This document shows, in pieces, positions 26,401-38,747 of a stretch of 64,000 bases of DNA (positions are counted from its first letter, which is position 1; each line of letters starts with the position of its first letter). The translations under genes were made by a program, and so were the position numbers. Source of the DNA: Clavelina lepadiformis (Eukaryota > Chordata > Ascidiacea > Aplousobranchia > Clavelinidae); NCBI RefSeq assembly GCF_947623445.1, contig NC_135242.1:7316001-7380000 (forward strand), given 5' to 3'. The notes beneath the pieces are model-generated. The model ran no database searches, was not told where the DNA came from, and worked only from the letters and a program-made list of their open reading frames with translations.

Positions 26401-28737
26401 AGTCCGACCCTTACGCCGAAGCCCACGTATTTCACCGCACGGTACACTCGTTTAGGAACCCTACAGGAGGTTTGGTTAACTTATTGGCTCTTGACATGTT
26501 TTGTAGGCGTTTCAATACCTATAACGTGGTCAAAATTTAGATCATCTCTTGCAGTGTTTGAGGTTGTACTTGTACCAATCAAAGCAAGCCACACATCCAC
26601 TTCCCACTAATGGAACTGACCGTGATTTGGCTATAGACTATGGGTTGGTGTAGTGGTATCCTAAACTTTCTTTTCTTAAAAATGGTTCGGATGATGTTTA
26701 TTTTCTAAAATGATCAAAATCTCGGTTTTCGTTCAAATTTGTTTACCAGATTTTGTACCAACAAATTTAACATCGTAGAAAGTTTCAAATTTCAGTTTTG
26801 AAATTGATTTAAATTATCAAAAAGCTGTTAAATAGGCTTAGTGCAATTTTCCCCAATAGCCTGGCCCTAGGCTACTAACCCCGAGAACCCTTATTATAAT
26901 CTTCTAACATAATAATCTTCAAGCCTAGTCAAAATTACTAAGTGCAATATAATTCACAAACATTTAGCTACAGTATAGAAATTATGAACCATATTCAAAG
27001 AAACAGATGATGGTTGGGTCGTCATGGATGTAGTTGTTCCGAGTTTAGCCTAATCATTCTGTATTGAGTCGACCTCGAACCGCGATAAGTGACTTCTGGG
27101 GGTGCAAACCTTTCTACTAAATTGTAACTCAGTTTGCATTATCGACCTATTCAAAAGTTTCTACATTGAAAAAACTCATCTAGCTTTAGGCCTACTTCCT
27201 AAAATGCCAATATTATTATTAAATCGGCTAAACATCATGTTGTTAGTCTCCAGAATTTGTTTTTGCGCTTTGTTTAAATACGTTTAAACAAGTAGGCCTA
27301 CATATTTTTAAACCTTCGGTGGAATGTGTAGAGTTATTTCATTACAGAATGGGTACAACTCACTAGCCCCCATACGCCCTGCTTTGTAAACGGGTTTGTA
27401 TTTAATTCGTCTGCGTATTCTACGGAGCCGACATGGATAGTCTGTAGCTCAGCACGTTTACGTTGTTTTGAAAATAAGTTTAAGGTAAGCTATTTCAATT
27501 TAAAGTAAGTTAATGCTACTCTATGGTATTACAAGGGATCTGCAGTTTGGGGTTCACTGAACCAGCTAAGATAGCAAAACCTTGGCAAATTAAAATGTTG
27601 TACATTTCATCGAAATGGGATCTTTTATAGTTACCATGGCTATGCCTGATGAAAGCATAACAGTTTTAACTGATTAACTGTTCCATTTCAAAGCACACTG
27701 TTAACCAAGTCATGCAAGTTGTTCTCAACAAAACAAATCTTTTGTCTTATTACTCAAGTTTTGAGCCTTTTCTTCAAATTTTTTATGGACTATTAAGTTA
27801 AAGCTTCCATAAACGCTTACACAAAAATCTTTCATTTTCAAGCGTCCCTTGACAATACGCTGATTGCGTCTTATCCAGACTTTTACTTGGTTGCATTGAT
27901 TAAACGCCAGAAACACGCCAGAAACACGCCAACCTACTTCAAATCAGCAACAGCTCTGTACGCTGGCGGTTTTGTACGATGCCAGTAACCATCACTATCA
28001 GGCGCTGTTTTAGTTACGATCCAAAATTAAATGAGCTTATTCAGTCTTGTAAATTCTTGGTTAGTGTGAGACTGAGAGTGTTGGTGAGTGGTTGGAATAT
28101 GGTTAGGCCCAATAGCCATACTAGGTTATTTCAAGATTATTTAAATCCTATGTTGAAAGTTGAAACCAAAGTGTGAGTTACTATGTACTAGGCTATATAG
28201 AAAGTGAGCCTGAATGAGAATGCGGAGTTCAGATTCAACTGAAACACAAATTGGGTCTATAGCCTAGTGCAGAAGTGCACAATTAAATGACGTAACAATT
28301 TTAGTTGGTTATCTTGTATACAAACGCATCCTCTGGATGTGCACTTGTATACTAGACCCTGCACTTCTTCACTAGACCCCATAAATTATTGTTTATGCTT
28401 AATTATGAAAAACTTATGTCGTAAAACCATGTACCAATGTTAAATTCAGCATGTTTTCCAGGTTGTTCGGAAACTGGCCTAGGCTACCAATGTGGTTATT
28501 CTCAGCTTACAAAAACACCTTTTCAAATTAACATTTAATATCGTGTGTTAGTGTCATCAGTTGCTACATAATTAATAGTAGCATAAAAAGCGTTGTTTAC
28601 CTGGAAGATCATTTCTGTTCAGTTAATGGCACTGCTATGCTGATGTCAGTTGGCAACCATCATGGTGCAGCATCCTGCCCCACACGGTTAATCTGAGTTT
28701 TTGCACCTTTTTCATCCTTCACTTCAACCATTTTCAG
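23462..28737. other. Intergenic region between TMEM68-like and kinase genes
   Basis: The first part is the TMEM68 3' untranslated region; the AATAAA at 24092-24097 is a possible polyadenylation signal. The rest holds no coding exon I can support. A direct repeat CCAGAAACACG sits at 27908-27927, and a weak inverted pair lies around 28252-28380 (GGGTCTATAG ... CACTAGACCCC). Confidence 0.5.
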
Positions 28738-28744
28738 TTTCATT
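28731..28744 (+). promoter_or_regulatory. Splice acceptor just upstream of the kinase start codon
   Basis: A pyrimidine-rich tract ends in TTTTCAG, leaving only seven bases before the ATG. This could close an intron within the 5' untranslated region or serve as a spliced-leader trans-splicing acceptor, which is common in ascidians. The sequence alone cannot tell which. Confidence 0.45.
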
Positions 28745-31700
28745 ATGAACCGTTATCATCAAATGAAAGCTCTGGGAGATGGAACTTACGGTTCCGTCAT
28801 TCTTGGAAGGAGTAATGAAACAGGAGAACTAGTTGCTATCAAAAAGTGAGATGATTTATTGGAATGTTGGTTGCTTACTGCAGCAGCTTACACTTCCACA
28901 GCATGCATAATATTCCACATTTATTTGACCATGTGAAAGTATGGAACAAATATAATTTATGATCAAAAACCTAACTATAATGTAATTTTTTAAAAAATTC
29001 ATTTTCTATTTTTTTAATCACTATAGCATCAACTTCTTCTTGGTAATGACAAAAACATTTATAATCAAAATAAAATATGCTTATCATTTGTGTCTGGCTT
29101 ATTCCTCTTCCATCATCTTAGTAGAATCGTAATTTAGTTCATTTGTGTTCTTAGTAGTTTCAGCATGGACATCTTACATTCAGTGGAAATGTGTGTTGAC
29201 TTCATTTGCCAACTATAGGTTTCATTACAACCATAAATTGTTTGTGAAGACAACTATAGAATTATGATAATATAGGCTATTGTAAATGCTTTTTATATTC
29301 AACGTTCATTGTAGGAATGGGAGACTATGGTTAGATTAAATCTATTACTTCAACTTACCTGAATTATTAATCTACACAGAATCATGCATATAGCCTATTT
29401 GGTAATTTGCAGTGTTCTGTATTTAATTGATAAAAGGCATACTGTATCAAATATTGCTAAAAGTTACTGTACTAAAAGATCTTGTGTGTGCAATTTAGTA
29501 ATGTATGAAAACGTTGTCTTATCAACAAAAGAGACTCGAAAAAGCGTAACTTACTAACGTCAGATTAGTAAAATAAGCAGCACAGTATTTCTAGTGCATA
29601 TGACACCGCGCAAATAGATTTATTATGGCAAAAACTATAGAAGCCGCACAGATTTGAGTAAATACGCTAATTGATTGAGGCTTAGAGCTGGAAGTTTTTT
29701 AGTTGCACTTAAAACATATTATTATATATTTATATAATGTATTCTTTTGAGAAGAATAGTTTGAAATTATAAAGAGATTAAGATTAAGCTTTTTGCAAAT
29801 ATTCTACGGTATTTATTAAAATATAGACAAAAAGTCAAACTATAAGGTACAGTATTCATGTTATGATAGCCCTGTTTTCTCCATTTATAAATGATTTTGG
29901 TTCAGACAGAACAATGCAAAAATAGGGATCCCTTATAAACGGTATATATACCAGAAGTTGATTTGACAATACATGCCTGAATGCTGCCTTTCTGGCCATG
30001 TCACTTTCAACAGTCGGTATGCATCACCATGCCGCTATTCCTATTGTTGGTCAGCAAGAAAATAATCGGCATCCTACAGCCAAATATAAAGGCTTGTCAC
30101 GTTTTGAATGGTTAAAACAACTTGGCGATGGCACATTTGGGGCAGTGCATCTGTATCGAACCAAAGATACCCATGAATTAGTAGCAATCAAGATGTGAGT
30201 GCAGAGAGATATGTTGTGTGAAGTTGACCATAGTTTGCATTGAAGTGTTATGCAAAAGAACGTTGTAGTGATTATTTCTAAACTGTTGCTTTCTTGCTGG
30301 CCTTGAACAAAATTAATCTGCATGTTTCATGGTTGATTGGTGGTGTTTGCATCTACATTGTTTGACTTTTTGGTAGTTATTGTATGCAATCGTTATATTA
30401 CAAGAATAGTGTATATGTTAGGACTTTGTCTGACATGTTATCACCAATTGTTAGGATGAAAAAGAAGTTTTACAATTGGGAGGAATGTGTTAATCTTCGT
30501 GAAGTACGTTCTTTGAAAAAACTCAATCATGTCAATGTTGTCAAGTTGAAGGAAGTTATTAGAGAAGACAACCAACTGTACTTTGTTTTTGAGTACATGA
30601 AAGAAAATCTTTATCAGCTGATGAAAGACCGGTAGGTGACCTGTGGAATGCGTGAGAATTATACAATTTGCATATTCTATTATAATTAATATGAGCATGA
30701 TGTTATATGTGATCCATTGTAATTTAAGTTTATGTTCTTCATTATACTGAAATGTAAATAATGAATAAGAATAAGATAGCTTTTTAGATGTATTATGATA
30801 AGTCATTGACGTTAGAGCAGTAGTGCCATTTATCTTTTGTTTTTACATACTGATACTCAGATGGGTTTACTTAGTTTTAATGAACGAAGTCATGCCAGTT
30901 TTGTTTAAGTTCATTTGGTGCGAGTTGATTCATAGGCTATTGAGTATAATTTAATTATACCCCACTCTAAACAAATGAGAAACTATAAACGAAATAAGTT
31001 ACATAATGAAGGTATTGAAAAAACTACTGATTTCTACCAAGGTAACTGAGTATATACATCACAAGTCTTGTCCTTTGCGGATTGTGTTTAAAACATTTGT
31101 TTGCATTTTCTTATCATACCGGTAGTTCTCTGTACTTGAAGTCCACATGGATGTTGCCTTATATGTTAGTTTTCATACCTTTAATAATACAGTCTATTAC
31201 AACTTGTGTCAAGTGGTACTTGGTCAGAGAGAATGTCATATTTCAGGCTTGACAATTGGCTTTGAACAATAAGATACTGTGTGGGTTAAGCGTCTAAGAG
31301 CTGTTGTCATAATAAATGCCCTTATGCTAACATTTGCTCTTAAATGTCATACTTATAAAACAAGAGGTTTCACGTGTAACCTCTTTGTCAAAAACCCTTG
31401 CATAGTCACTCAATTTATTTTTGCAGTCACACATTACATACTTCATGTAACATTGCTTAAATTTTATTAATTATTATATATGTAATTCACACATTTATGT
31501 GTGTTACACGTTAAGTTTCTGGTCATGCACAAGTATGATATTGTATGATTTGTGTAGTGTGTAAGTATAGGATAGTAGTGTAAGTTTCGCTTTTGTACGT
31601 TCATCTTTTATCTATGTATTTATGCAGGTGTAATATAGGTTGGGTTGCGTGGTTGCTTTTGTACTGACAAAAGATAATTTACTCCTTTATGAATTATTTA

Positions 31701-34700
31701 AAGCGATCATGTGGGATAGGCAAATTATTCCTTTTTCATAATGTAACAGAGCTGTTTGTCATCATGTCTATGTCTGTGAGCTTACTGCTTATGTATGATG
31801 CTTATTATGCTTATATATTGTTTGTGTTGTAGGTAACCAGTAAATCTGCTTGGTTAGTCTTTACTCTATTCTAATACCACACACAGTATTGATTTTCATG
31901 CTTAAACACCAATTTAAGATTAAGCTTTTAACAGCATTCCTTGTATTGTCATGAAACTGCCTGGTTTATTATTTTATTATTAGTTTACATTTTGTTAGTG
32001 GCCACTGGCCAGTTTTCTGTTTTCTTTCATTTCTTCTTGGCAGAACGATGCATTTAATACCAAATAACAAAAAACAACCGTTGGACAACAAACTAACAGA
32101 TGTATTATGTTAATTAATACACATTTTCTGTAAAATAGGTAATATATAGCCTGTGCACTTTACTACCTACACAATGAAGGGACAATTACAATACAAAAAT
32201 CGTTGGTTTTTGTTTGAATTTTTAATTATTGCATGAGATGTTATTCATTATCTTATTACACAGCAGATCTCACATGGCCACATATATATCAGACAGGTCG
32301 AGATTGTTGCAATATCAGTTTTCTGCAATATTTGTTATGTATCAATTCTGGATCTGAAGTCTGTTATACAGACCTGCTAGACTAATCAAACTGCGAAGTA
32401 AATTAAAAGTTATCTTTATATCAGAAAAAAACATCTCATAATTATTTAATTTGAAAACTATTTCTATAATATACTAATGGTACATGCATCACTAGTGGTG
32501 TTTCTGGTACTGTAGTATCCTAATAACTTATTTCAAAGGTTTACTGGACATCAATTAAAAATAATACTAAATAAACGAAAATAATATTTTAGCCAGCACC
32601 ATAAACAATATTTTAGTTCACATAGCATGCTGCTTTTTATACTTGAACAGATTTCATGCCGTACTACGTTGGACCTTGGTGTATTCAATGTACTGGATTA
32701 GTATAATATATAATTATTTTTCCGTATGAGTTCATCATTTCATAGTTTGCAACTTAACAAGTTTGCAATAAGTTAGTAGTATTGAGTAAAAACGATGGTT
32801 TTTGACTAACAAAATGTCATAATAAATGTTTAATTAAATGTTTGTTTTAATTTTATGTAAACAATTAATTTTTTGAATGCTAGTGATCTATTGTGATAGC
32901 TTTTCATATTATTTTGTTTGATATTCTCGAGCATTTTGTAACATACCAAAACAAAAGTATATTTAGCCCAGCTTACATAAAGTATGTGTTAATAGCTATC
33001 ACATTAATCTAAGCCGCAATGTGTGGTATGCATCCATCTCATTAAAAGTGTGTTTTATGATTTCAATTTTGTGGTTATTAAAACCAGGCTGGTATTCCCT
33101 TAAAGATAATTATTAAGTATTTTTGCCTTTTATTTTTATTTGTGAGTTCTGAAGTTTTGTAAAGGTAGGTGGTTCCAGAACACTGTAGCAAACGCAAATA
33201 TGGTAATTAAGTAAAAAAAGTTTGGAAATTACTGCCAAAAATGTACGGTTTTATACACTAAATACTATCTTAAATTGCAACTGTACTATAGTATTAACAA
33301 CTTAAATGATGAGTCGAACCATGGTATGTATATCCTAGTTAATCTGCATTGCTGTATCCCAGAAGTAGCAGAGCATTTATCAGTTGTAGCACTGCATACA
33401 GATTTATTTTATTTGTTATGCATCTGTTATATATGTGAGGTGTACCGTACTTCATAGTTACCACTCATAGTTTAAAATGACCAAGTCCCTTCTGTGACAT
33501 ACTGAGTAAGTGAAATTTCTTTAAGTATTTATCAACAGCTCTTTAAAAGCCATAATAGCTCATCTTCCATTGTTTAAATATGTGTGTCATCTCGTCTATC
33601 ATCATTCACTTCACTTGTCCAAGACTTTCTCCAACTTGTGAATGATTTTATTCCTTCTGTGCAACTTTAGGTGTTCGCCATACCACTTAAGCCATTTCAC
33701 TATAAATCCTGGCGGAAAGCTCACATTAGCCATGTATAGTTTTGATACTTGATTCTGTTTTGTGGTAACTAAAAATACATTTGTCATTTTACGTCATTTA
33801 GTAAATTTTCAGAACAGATTTATTTTAGATTTTTTTATGGTGACAATCATAAGTCATAAACAATTTCCTGGTAACTAATAAAGCAGCAGCTTTTACGTCT
33901 AGTTTTGTTTTAGAATTTTTAGTTTTGTTTATTCAGTTTTGCTGTTCTTTGTTTTCTTAACCATTGTGGAAAGGTTTGAAAAAGTGGTGTACTTGTTCAT
34001 TGTGATATTTGATAGTTTTATAGGCTAACCCATTCTTTGTTGGTTTGTGAATTGTGAACAATACAGACATAAAGATCTAATTTCTTTTCATTTTCAAAAA
34101 CTCTGTAAACACTCACGAAATGCCTGACGATATTTTTCCAATTTTTAAAACAGTTGATTTTATATCTGAATCTCTTGTTAATAATATACTTTCTTGTCGT
34201 TATGTAATGGCTTTATATATTTTTCAAGAACCATTTTGATTGCAGGGAAAAGTATTTGCCAGAAACATCAATACGAAACATGATGTATCAAGTGCTTCAG
34301 GGGCTTGCCTTTATGCACAAGCATGGTTACTTTCATCGGGACATGAAACCAGAAAACTTACTATGCATGGGACCAGAACTTGTTAAGATTGCTGACTTCG
34401 GTTTAGCCAGAGAAATCCGATCTAAACCACCATACACTGAATATGTCTCAACTAGATGGTGAGTGGGCTATAAGTCTTAGATAATTTTGTAAAATTTTAA
34501 TTCTTTTGAAATACTGGCAGATTGAGTGCAAAGAGGAATATGCTACTACTTTCTAAACTTGTTCTTAAGCTATTTATTTTACACCGAAGTCCAAGACCAA
34601 TGGACCATATATCATGTCCATATATTATTGTTAAGCAAATTAAAAAAGTTGTGGTTGTTAAGGTATCGAGCTCCAGAGGTTTTGTTGCGTTCAAAAAATT

Positions 34701-37700
34701 ACAGTGCTCCCATTGACATTTGGGCAATTGGTTGCATTATGGCAGAGTTGTATGCATTACGACCTTTATTCCCTGGAACATCAGAGATGGATGAAATATT
34801 TAAACTCTGCCAAGTTTTAGGAACTCCCGCAAAGGTATGCAGAACATTTTAGTTGCAATATTTTCACATTTACATTAAGTTGATTGTTGAAAATAAAGTT
34901 ATGTTACAGTGTTGTCTGCAATTTTACCATATTAACTTAGTTTTAGAGAAGTTTAACAAACTGGGCAACTTTTCTTTCTCTCTGCAGGCTGATTGGCCAG
35001 AAGGTCATCAACTAGCAAATCAGATGAGCTTTAGGTGGCCTCAGGTTGTTGGTGTTGGCCTTAAATCGAAAGTTCCTAACGCAAGCCAGGATGGTTTCCA
35101 GCTGATGGTTGAGATGCTGCAGTGGAACCCAAAGAAAAGACCCACAGCCACCCAGGTACATGGGCTTGCTAACCCTTGCTTATTTGAACCTTATCCAATA
35201 TTTAAACTTTCTGTTTCATAAGAAATTAAATACGAGTAATATATAATAATTAATTTACTGTTGTTCTAATCAACGAATTCAGACGAAAATGAATTATTTT
35301 ATTTCTTATGTCATGATTTCAACATTTTGTGGAAAATTTGTGACTTGCTAAGGTTTAACAGATTTGTTTTAATTAAACTCCAATGACTCTTAAACGCAGG
35401 CTCTTCGGCATAGTTACTTCAGTGTTGGCCAATCACTTGGACCAAAAATTACCCAGCAACAAGCCATGCTTAAAATGCATGAACAGAACAAGTTTGGAAA
35501 TATACCACAGCCAGTTCTGCAGTCTACTAAACCTTTACCTGCAGTCAAACAGACAGAATTATCATTTGACCAAAATACTGATTCTAACAAGCCTAGTTTT
35601 GCCTACAATTCTAAAAGCAATAAGCCTGTTGCAAAACAGCAGGTTGTTGATTCCAGTAACTCTTCTGCTGCTAAGCCACAGCACCAGTTTAAACAAGAAA
35701 AACCAATAAACAAGTGGAATCAGAACCCACCGATAACTAAGATTGCATCTGACAGTGATCATGGATACTCCCCAGATTTTGAATCTCGCGAGAAAAGGGA
35801 AACTAATCAGAACCAACCTAACATCAGCAACAAGAAGTCATCGCTGGATGATTTGTTTCAAACAGATTTCGGCTCTTCTAAAACAGAAAAACAGGAGGAA
35901 ATACAAGCAGAGAGACCTCCAAAGCAACAACCAAAAGCATCGCCATTGTCAACATACAAAGATATTCTAGATGACGAAGAACTAGAATCTTTGCTTGGAA
36001 AAGCAAGTCCTAGCAAAAGCCGACTGGCCAACTCCAAAACCCGCCTCAGTGGTAATGCCAGCAGTAAAGCAAACAATTCTGGAAGACAACGAACTTATGG
36101 TGCTGGTCTCAGTCACTACAATCAGTTTCATCCCGAAAAACGTTCAGGTGTACTTCCTGCGATTGGAGCAACAAATTCCAAAAACTCAATACGCAATGGA
36201 GCTCAGCCAATGCAATATGGACTTGCTGGAGACTTTAACAGCAACAATAATGCATCCGTGCAACATGACTCTCTAGACCACAGACATAAGCTACAGCGTG
36301 GATCTCGCCGGCCCTTGGCTCAGCGAAATGATTCTTTCTGGTCTGAGTTGTTTTCAGATGAACCGTCTAAGCAAACAAAGGCACTCCCAAGCATCGGCAA
36401 TACAAATACATTTCATTCCAACAAACATGAAAGGTGCCAACTGCAATCATTTAGCATCTTACCACAATAAATAAACACGAGTTACTGGTTGTTTTTGAAC
36501 TTGTCAACTATATTTTCAGCTCGTTAAAACCTGGAGCAAATAAGAGTGTGCGGAGGAGATGGAGGGCTGCAGCAGGAAATGAGAGATGGGATGAGCTGGA
36601 TGAACTCAACATCAGCGCAAGCAAATTCGCTGCTACTGGGAAAGGAATTGCCAAAAAGAAAACTGATTTAGAACCTATGTTTGGGTAGTTAAAACTTGAA
36701 ATTTTCTGGAAATATTTTTGTCGTGGTCAATGGTCACTGTATGGTTTCTTCAAAATCGCTAAATTAATGGTGGTTTATATTTTTTGTGGCAGAAGTCCAG
36801 AAAGTAAGATTAGCCATGGATTGGGGCGTCTTGACGCTGGAATACCCTCTGCGAAAGTAAATGTACCAAGACTATCTGCAAAACAACATTACTTGGCCCA
36901 GTCAAGATATCTTCCTGGTAAGAATTTGAGCTATTTTTTTACAAGAATTTGCTAATCTGGAAAGATTTATTCTTTCCTGAAAATGTCTGTTCTGTTTCCC
37001 ACTATTTTTTTGCATGAATTGTTAACTTATAATACTACCAGGCATGAAAGTTAAACATATTGAGCCTTCAACCCATTGGAACAAACCAAGGAACCATTCA
37101 CCAAGTTCGGTTTATAAGCCAATGGGTATGTGATTTTAAGTAAAGAGACAAATAAAGGAGAATTTTTTACCAATTAATATTTTGAAGAAATTACATTAGA
37201 AAAAATTGCGTTCAATCGTTACATCAGAATATAGATAATATCAATGTTTAGTATTTTAATGCCTTTGCATAGACAATTTATTAAAAATATGCCATTTGGT
37301 TTCTTTTAGGCGTCAGTAACTTAGGCAGCAACCAATCAAAGGATTACGCTTCAGCCTCCTACATACCATCTTTTGCTACCAAAAAGGATGTAGGTTCAGC
37401 TGGCCAAAGAATACAACTTCCCGTAGGACCATCGGCGAGTAAGAACTTTGACGTTATAAAGCGCTCAAATTTCAAATATACCCGAGCAGTGTGGTGTAAA
37501 ACATGTAGATAATACGATATAATAGAAAAGCACTTTGTCATTCCGCAAATTCTTCAGATTATAACACTTGGAAAAGCAGAGCTCCGGTGGCCCCAATCCA
37601 TCAAACCGTTGGCCAACAAACTACAAATCTCAGACCCCAGGTTGTTAATGATCGACTCGGCCGTACCGACTGGAAGAGCAAGTAAGGATTAGCAGAGCTA

Positions 37701-38747
37701 GATATTACATGACGATATTCATTGCTCCTCACCTCATACTTTTCTGTCTCTGTTTACCTTTCCACCCTCCGTTTCTTTATTAGCAACGGCCTTGTTTTTA
37801 TAATAGTAAGGTTAAGCGGTTTTACTTTAAAAGTTTTTTTGATCTTGTATCAGAAAGTTCCGGGTTATTTCCGATGGCGTTACTCGGTAGGCATCATTAC
37901 ACTTGAAAATGGGACAATCCCACGCTGTTGAAAATAAACACCACCGAGCATTTTCAAAGTTAAATTACTAAAGTATTCAGCCCCTTTGCTTCATTCTCAC
38001 TTATAAATCGGTCGATCGATCATGCTGCTTTAAAAAGGCGTGTTTCATTTAAAATAGCGAAACCCGTAATCCTGCCAATAATCCGGATAAGTCAAACAAG
38101 GCTTTCAATGAAATCGTCAGTCGAAGATTTGTTTGTATTAATTTCCAATAGCGTTTTATTTGTATAACATATACTGAACGTAAGTTGGCTTTTGTGAAAG
38201 ATATCACATATGTGTACACTATGTGTTCCTCAAAGACAGACATCATGTACCGTAACTTTGAACTAGGTCTCGTGTGGAACGGCACAATAGTTTGCTTTTC
38301 TGTTTAAATAAAAATTTTCTATTAATATAGAATATTGCAGTTTTTATCCCGCCCAACTTCTTGACGTACTATACTGACGTTTTTATGAGAAATTAGCTCT
38401 TTTTTAATTTAAGCAATTCTTTTCATTTTTTTAATTGATTGCTCTTTTTTCGGCGTGGGCATGGTCACTGCAAAGTGCATAAACATTTTGTCTTTGATTT
38501 ACTTCACCATTATCATTGTTTTTGTCATTCTTGTTAGTAACTAATATTAAGAATAGTGGTTGAATTTGGATCTATCTTCATAGTGATTTTTGGGAATTGT
38601 TATACATAAAGTTTACGAATTTGTTTTTCAGGAATAATTGTGTTAAAACTTAAGAAACTGCAACCGTACAGGGTAATCTGATAGAAGTATTATAAAAAGT
38701 TTTCTAAAATCTGTATTTTTCATTTTAGGTATGGTGGTGCAAGGTAG
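28745..38747 (+). CDS. mak: MAK/CILK1 (ICK)-like ciliary protein kinase, twelve coding exons
   Basis: Coding exons are 28745-28845, 30455-30631, 34246-34458, 34663-34834, 34988-35155, 35400-36433, 36520-36684, 36793-36917, 37042-37125, 37310-37438, 37558-37681 and 38729-38747. All phases match, giving 836 residues. The kinase domain spans about 4-285: LGDGTYGSV loop (10-18), catalytic K33, HRD (123-125), DFG (143-145) and activation motif T157-E158-Y159, at the same numbers as human CILK1, where it is [11 protein letters not shown] and KKRPTATQ follow. The rest is a long Ser/Asn/Gln/Lys-rich tail, mostly from the 1,034-nt exon 6. Family members act at ciliary tips to control cilium length and intraflagellar transport turnover; that role is inferred by orthology. 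MAK and CILK1 cannot be separated by eye. The exon at 29998-30194 is an alternative first exon. Confidence 0.93.
29941..29953 (+). promoter_or_regulatory. TATA-like box ahead of alternative exon 1b
   Basis: GGTATATATACC lies 46 bases before the exon 1b start codon and could act as an internal promoter. Such AT words are common here, so the call is weak. Confidence 0.3.
29998..30194 (+). CDS. mak: Alternative first coding exon 1b of the kinase gene
   Basis: This 197-nt exon starts at an ATG with an in-frame TGA 39 bases upstream and ends at AT|GTGAGTG in phase 2, exactly the phase of exon 1a. It encodes 34 unrelated residues (including [11 protein letters not shown]) and then [15 protein letters not shown] ... 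HELVAIK, a second complete glycine-rich loop and catalytic lysine. Joined to 30455 it gives IKMMKKKF in frame and a 868-residue kinase. Exon 1a (LGDGTYGSV ... GELVAIK) is closer to the family consensus. This exon is probably a duplicated N-lobe exon with its own start, used as a mutually exclusive first exon. Expression is unproven. Confidence 0.75.
30632..34245 (+). other. Long kinase intron after the N-lobe exon
   Basis: This 3.6-kb intron separates the exon ending KDR from the exon beginning with REKYLPE. It is AT-rich with no recognisable exon, RNA gene or intact transposon. The short open frames inside it (for example 31279-31470) have no family resemblance. Confidence 0.7.
38729..38747 (+). 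CDS. mak: 19-nt last coding exon of the kinase gene
   Basis: After TATTTTTCATTTTAG, 19 bases complete a Lys codon and add YGGAR and a TAG stop. Joined in phase to exon 11 (GRTDWKS), the protein ends TDWKSKYGGAR, which matches the conserved ending of vertebrate MAK as I recall it. If intron 11 is retained, translation stops immediately after the same Lys, so the two forms differ by five residues. Confidence 0.75.

Noticed and set aside
36434..36470. Continuation of the big kinase exon to a stop at 36470
   Set aside because: The donor at 36434 in phase 2 leads into a long chain of in-phase exons ending in a conserved C-terminus, so the read-through stop is most likely intron, although a retained form is possible.
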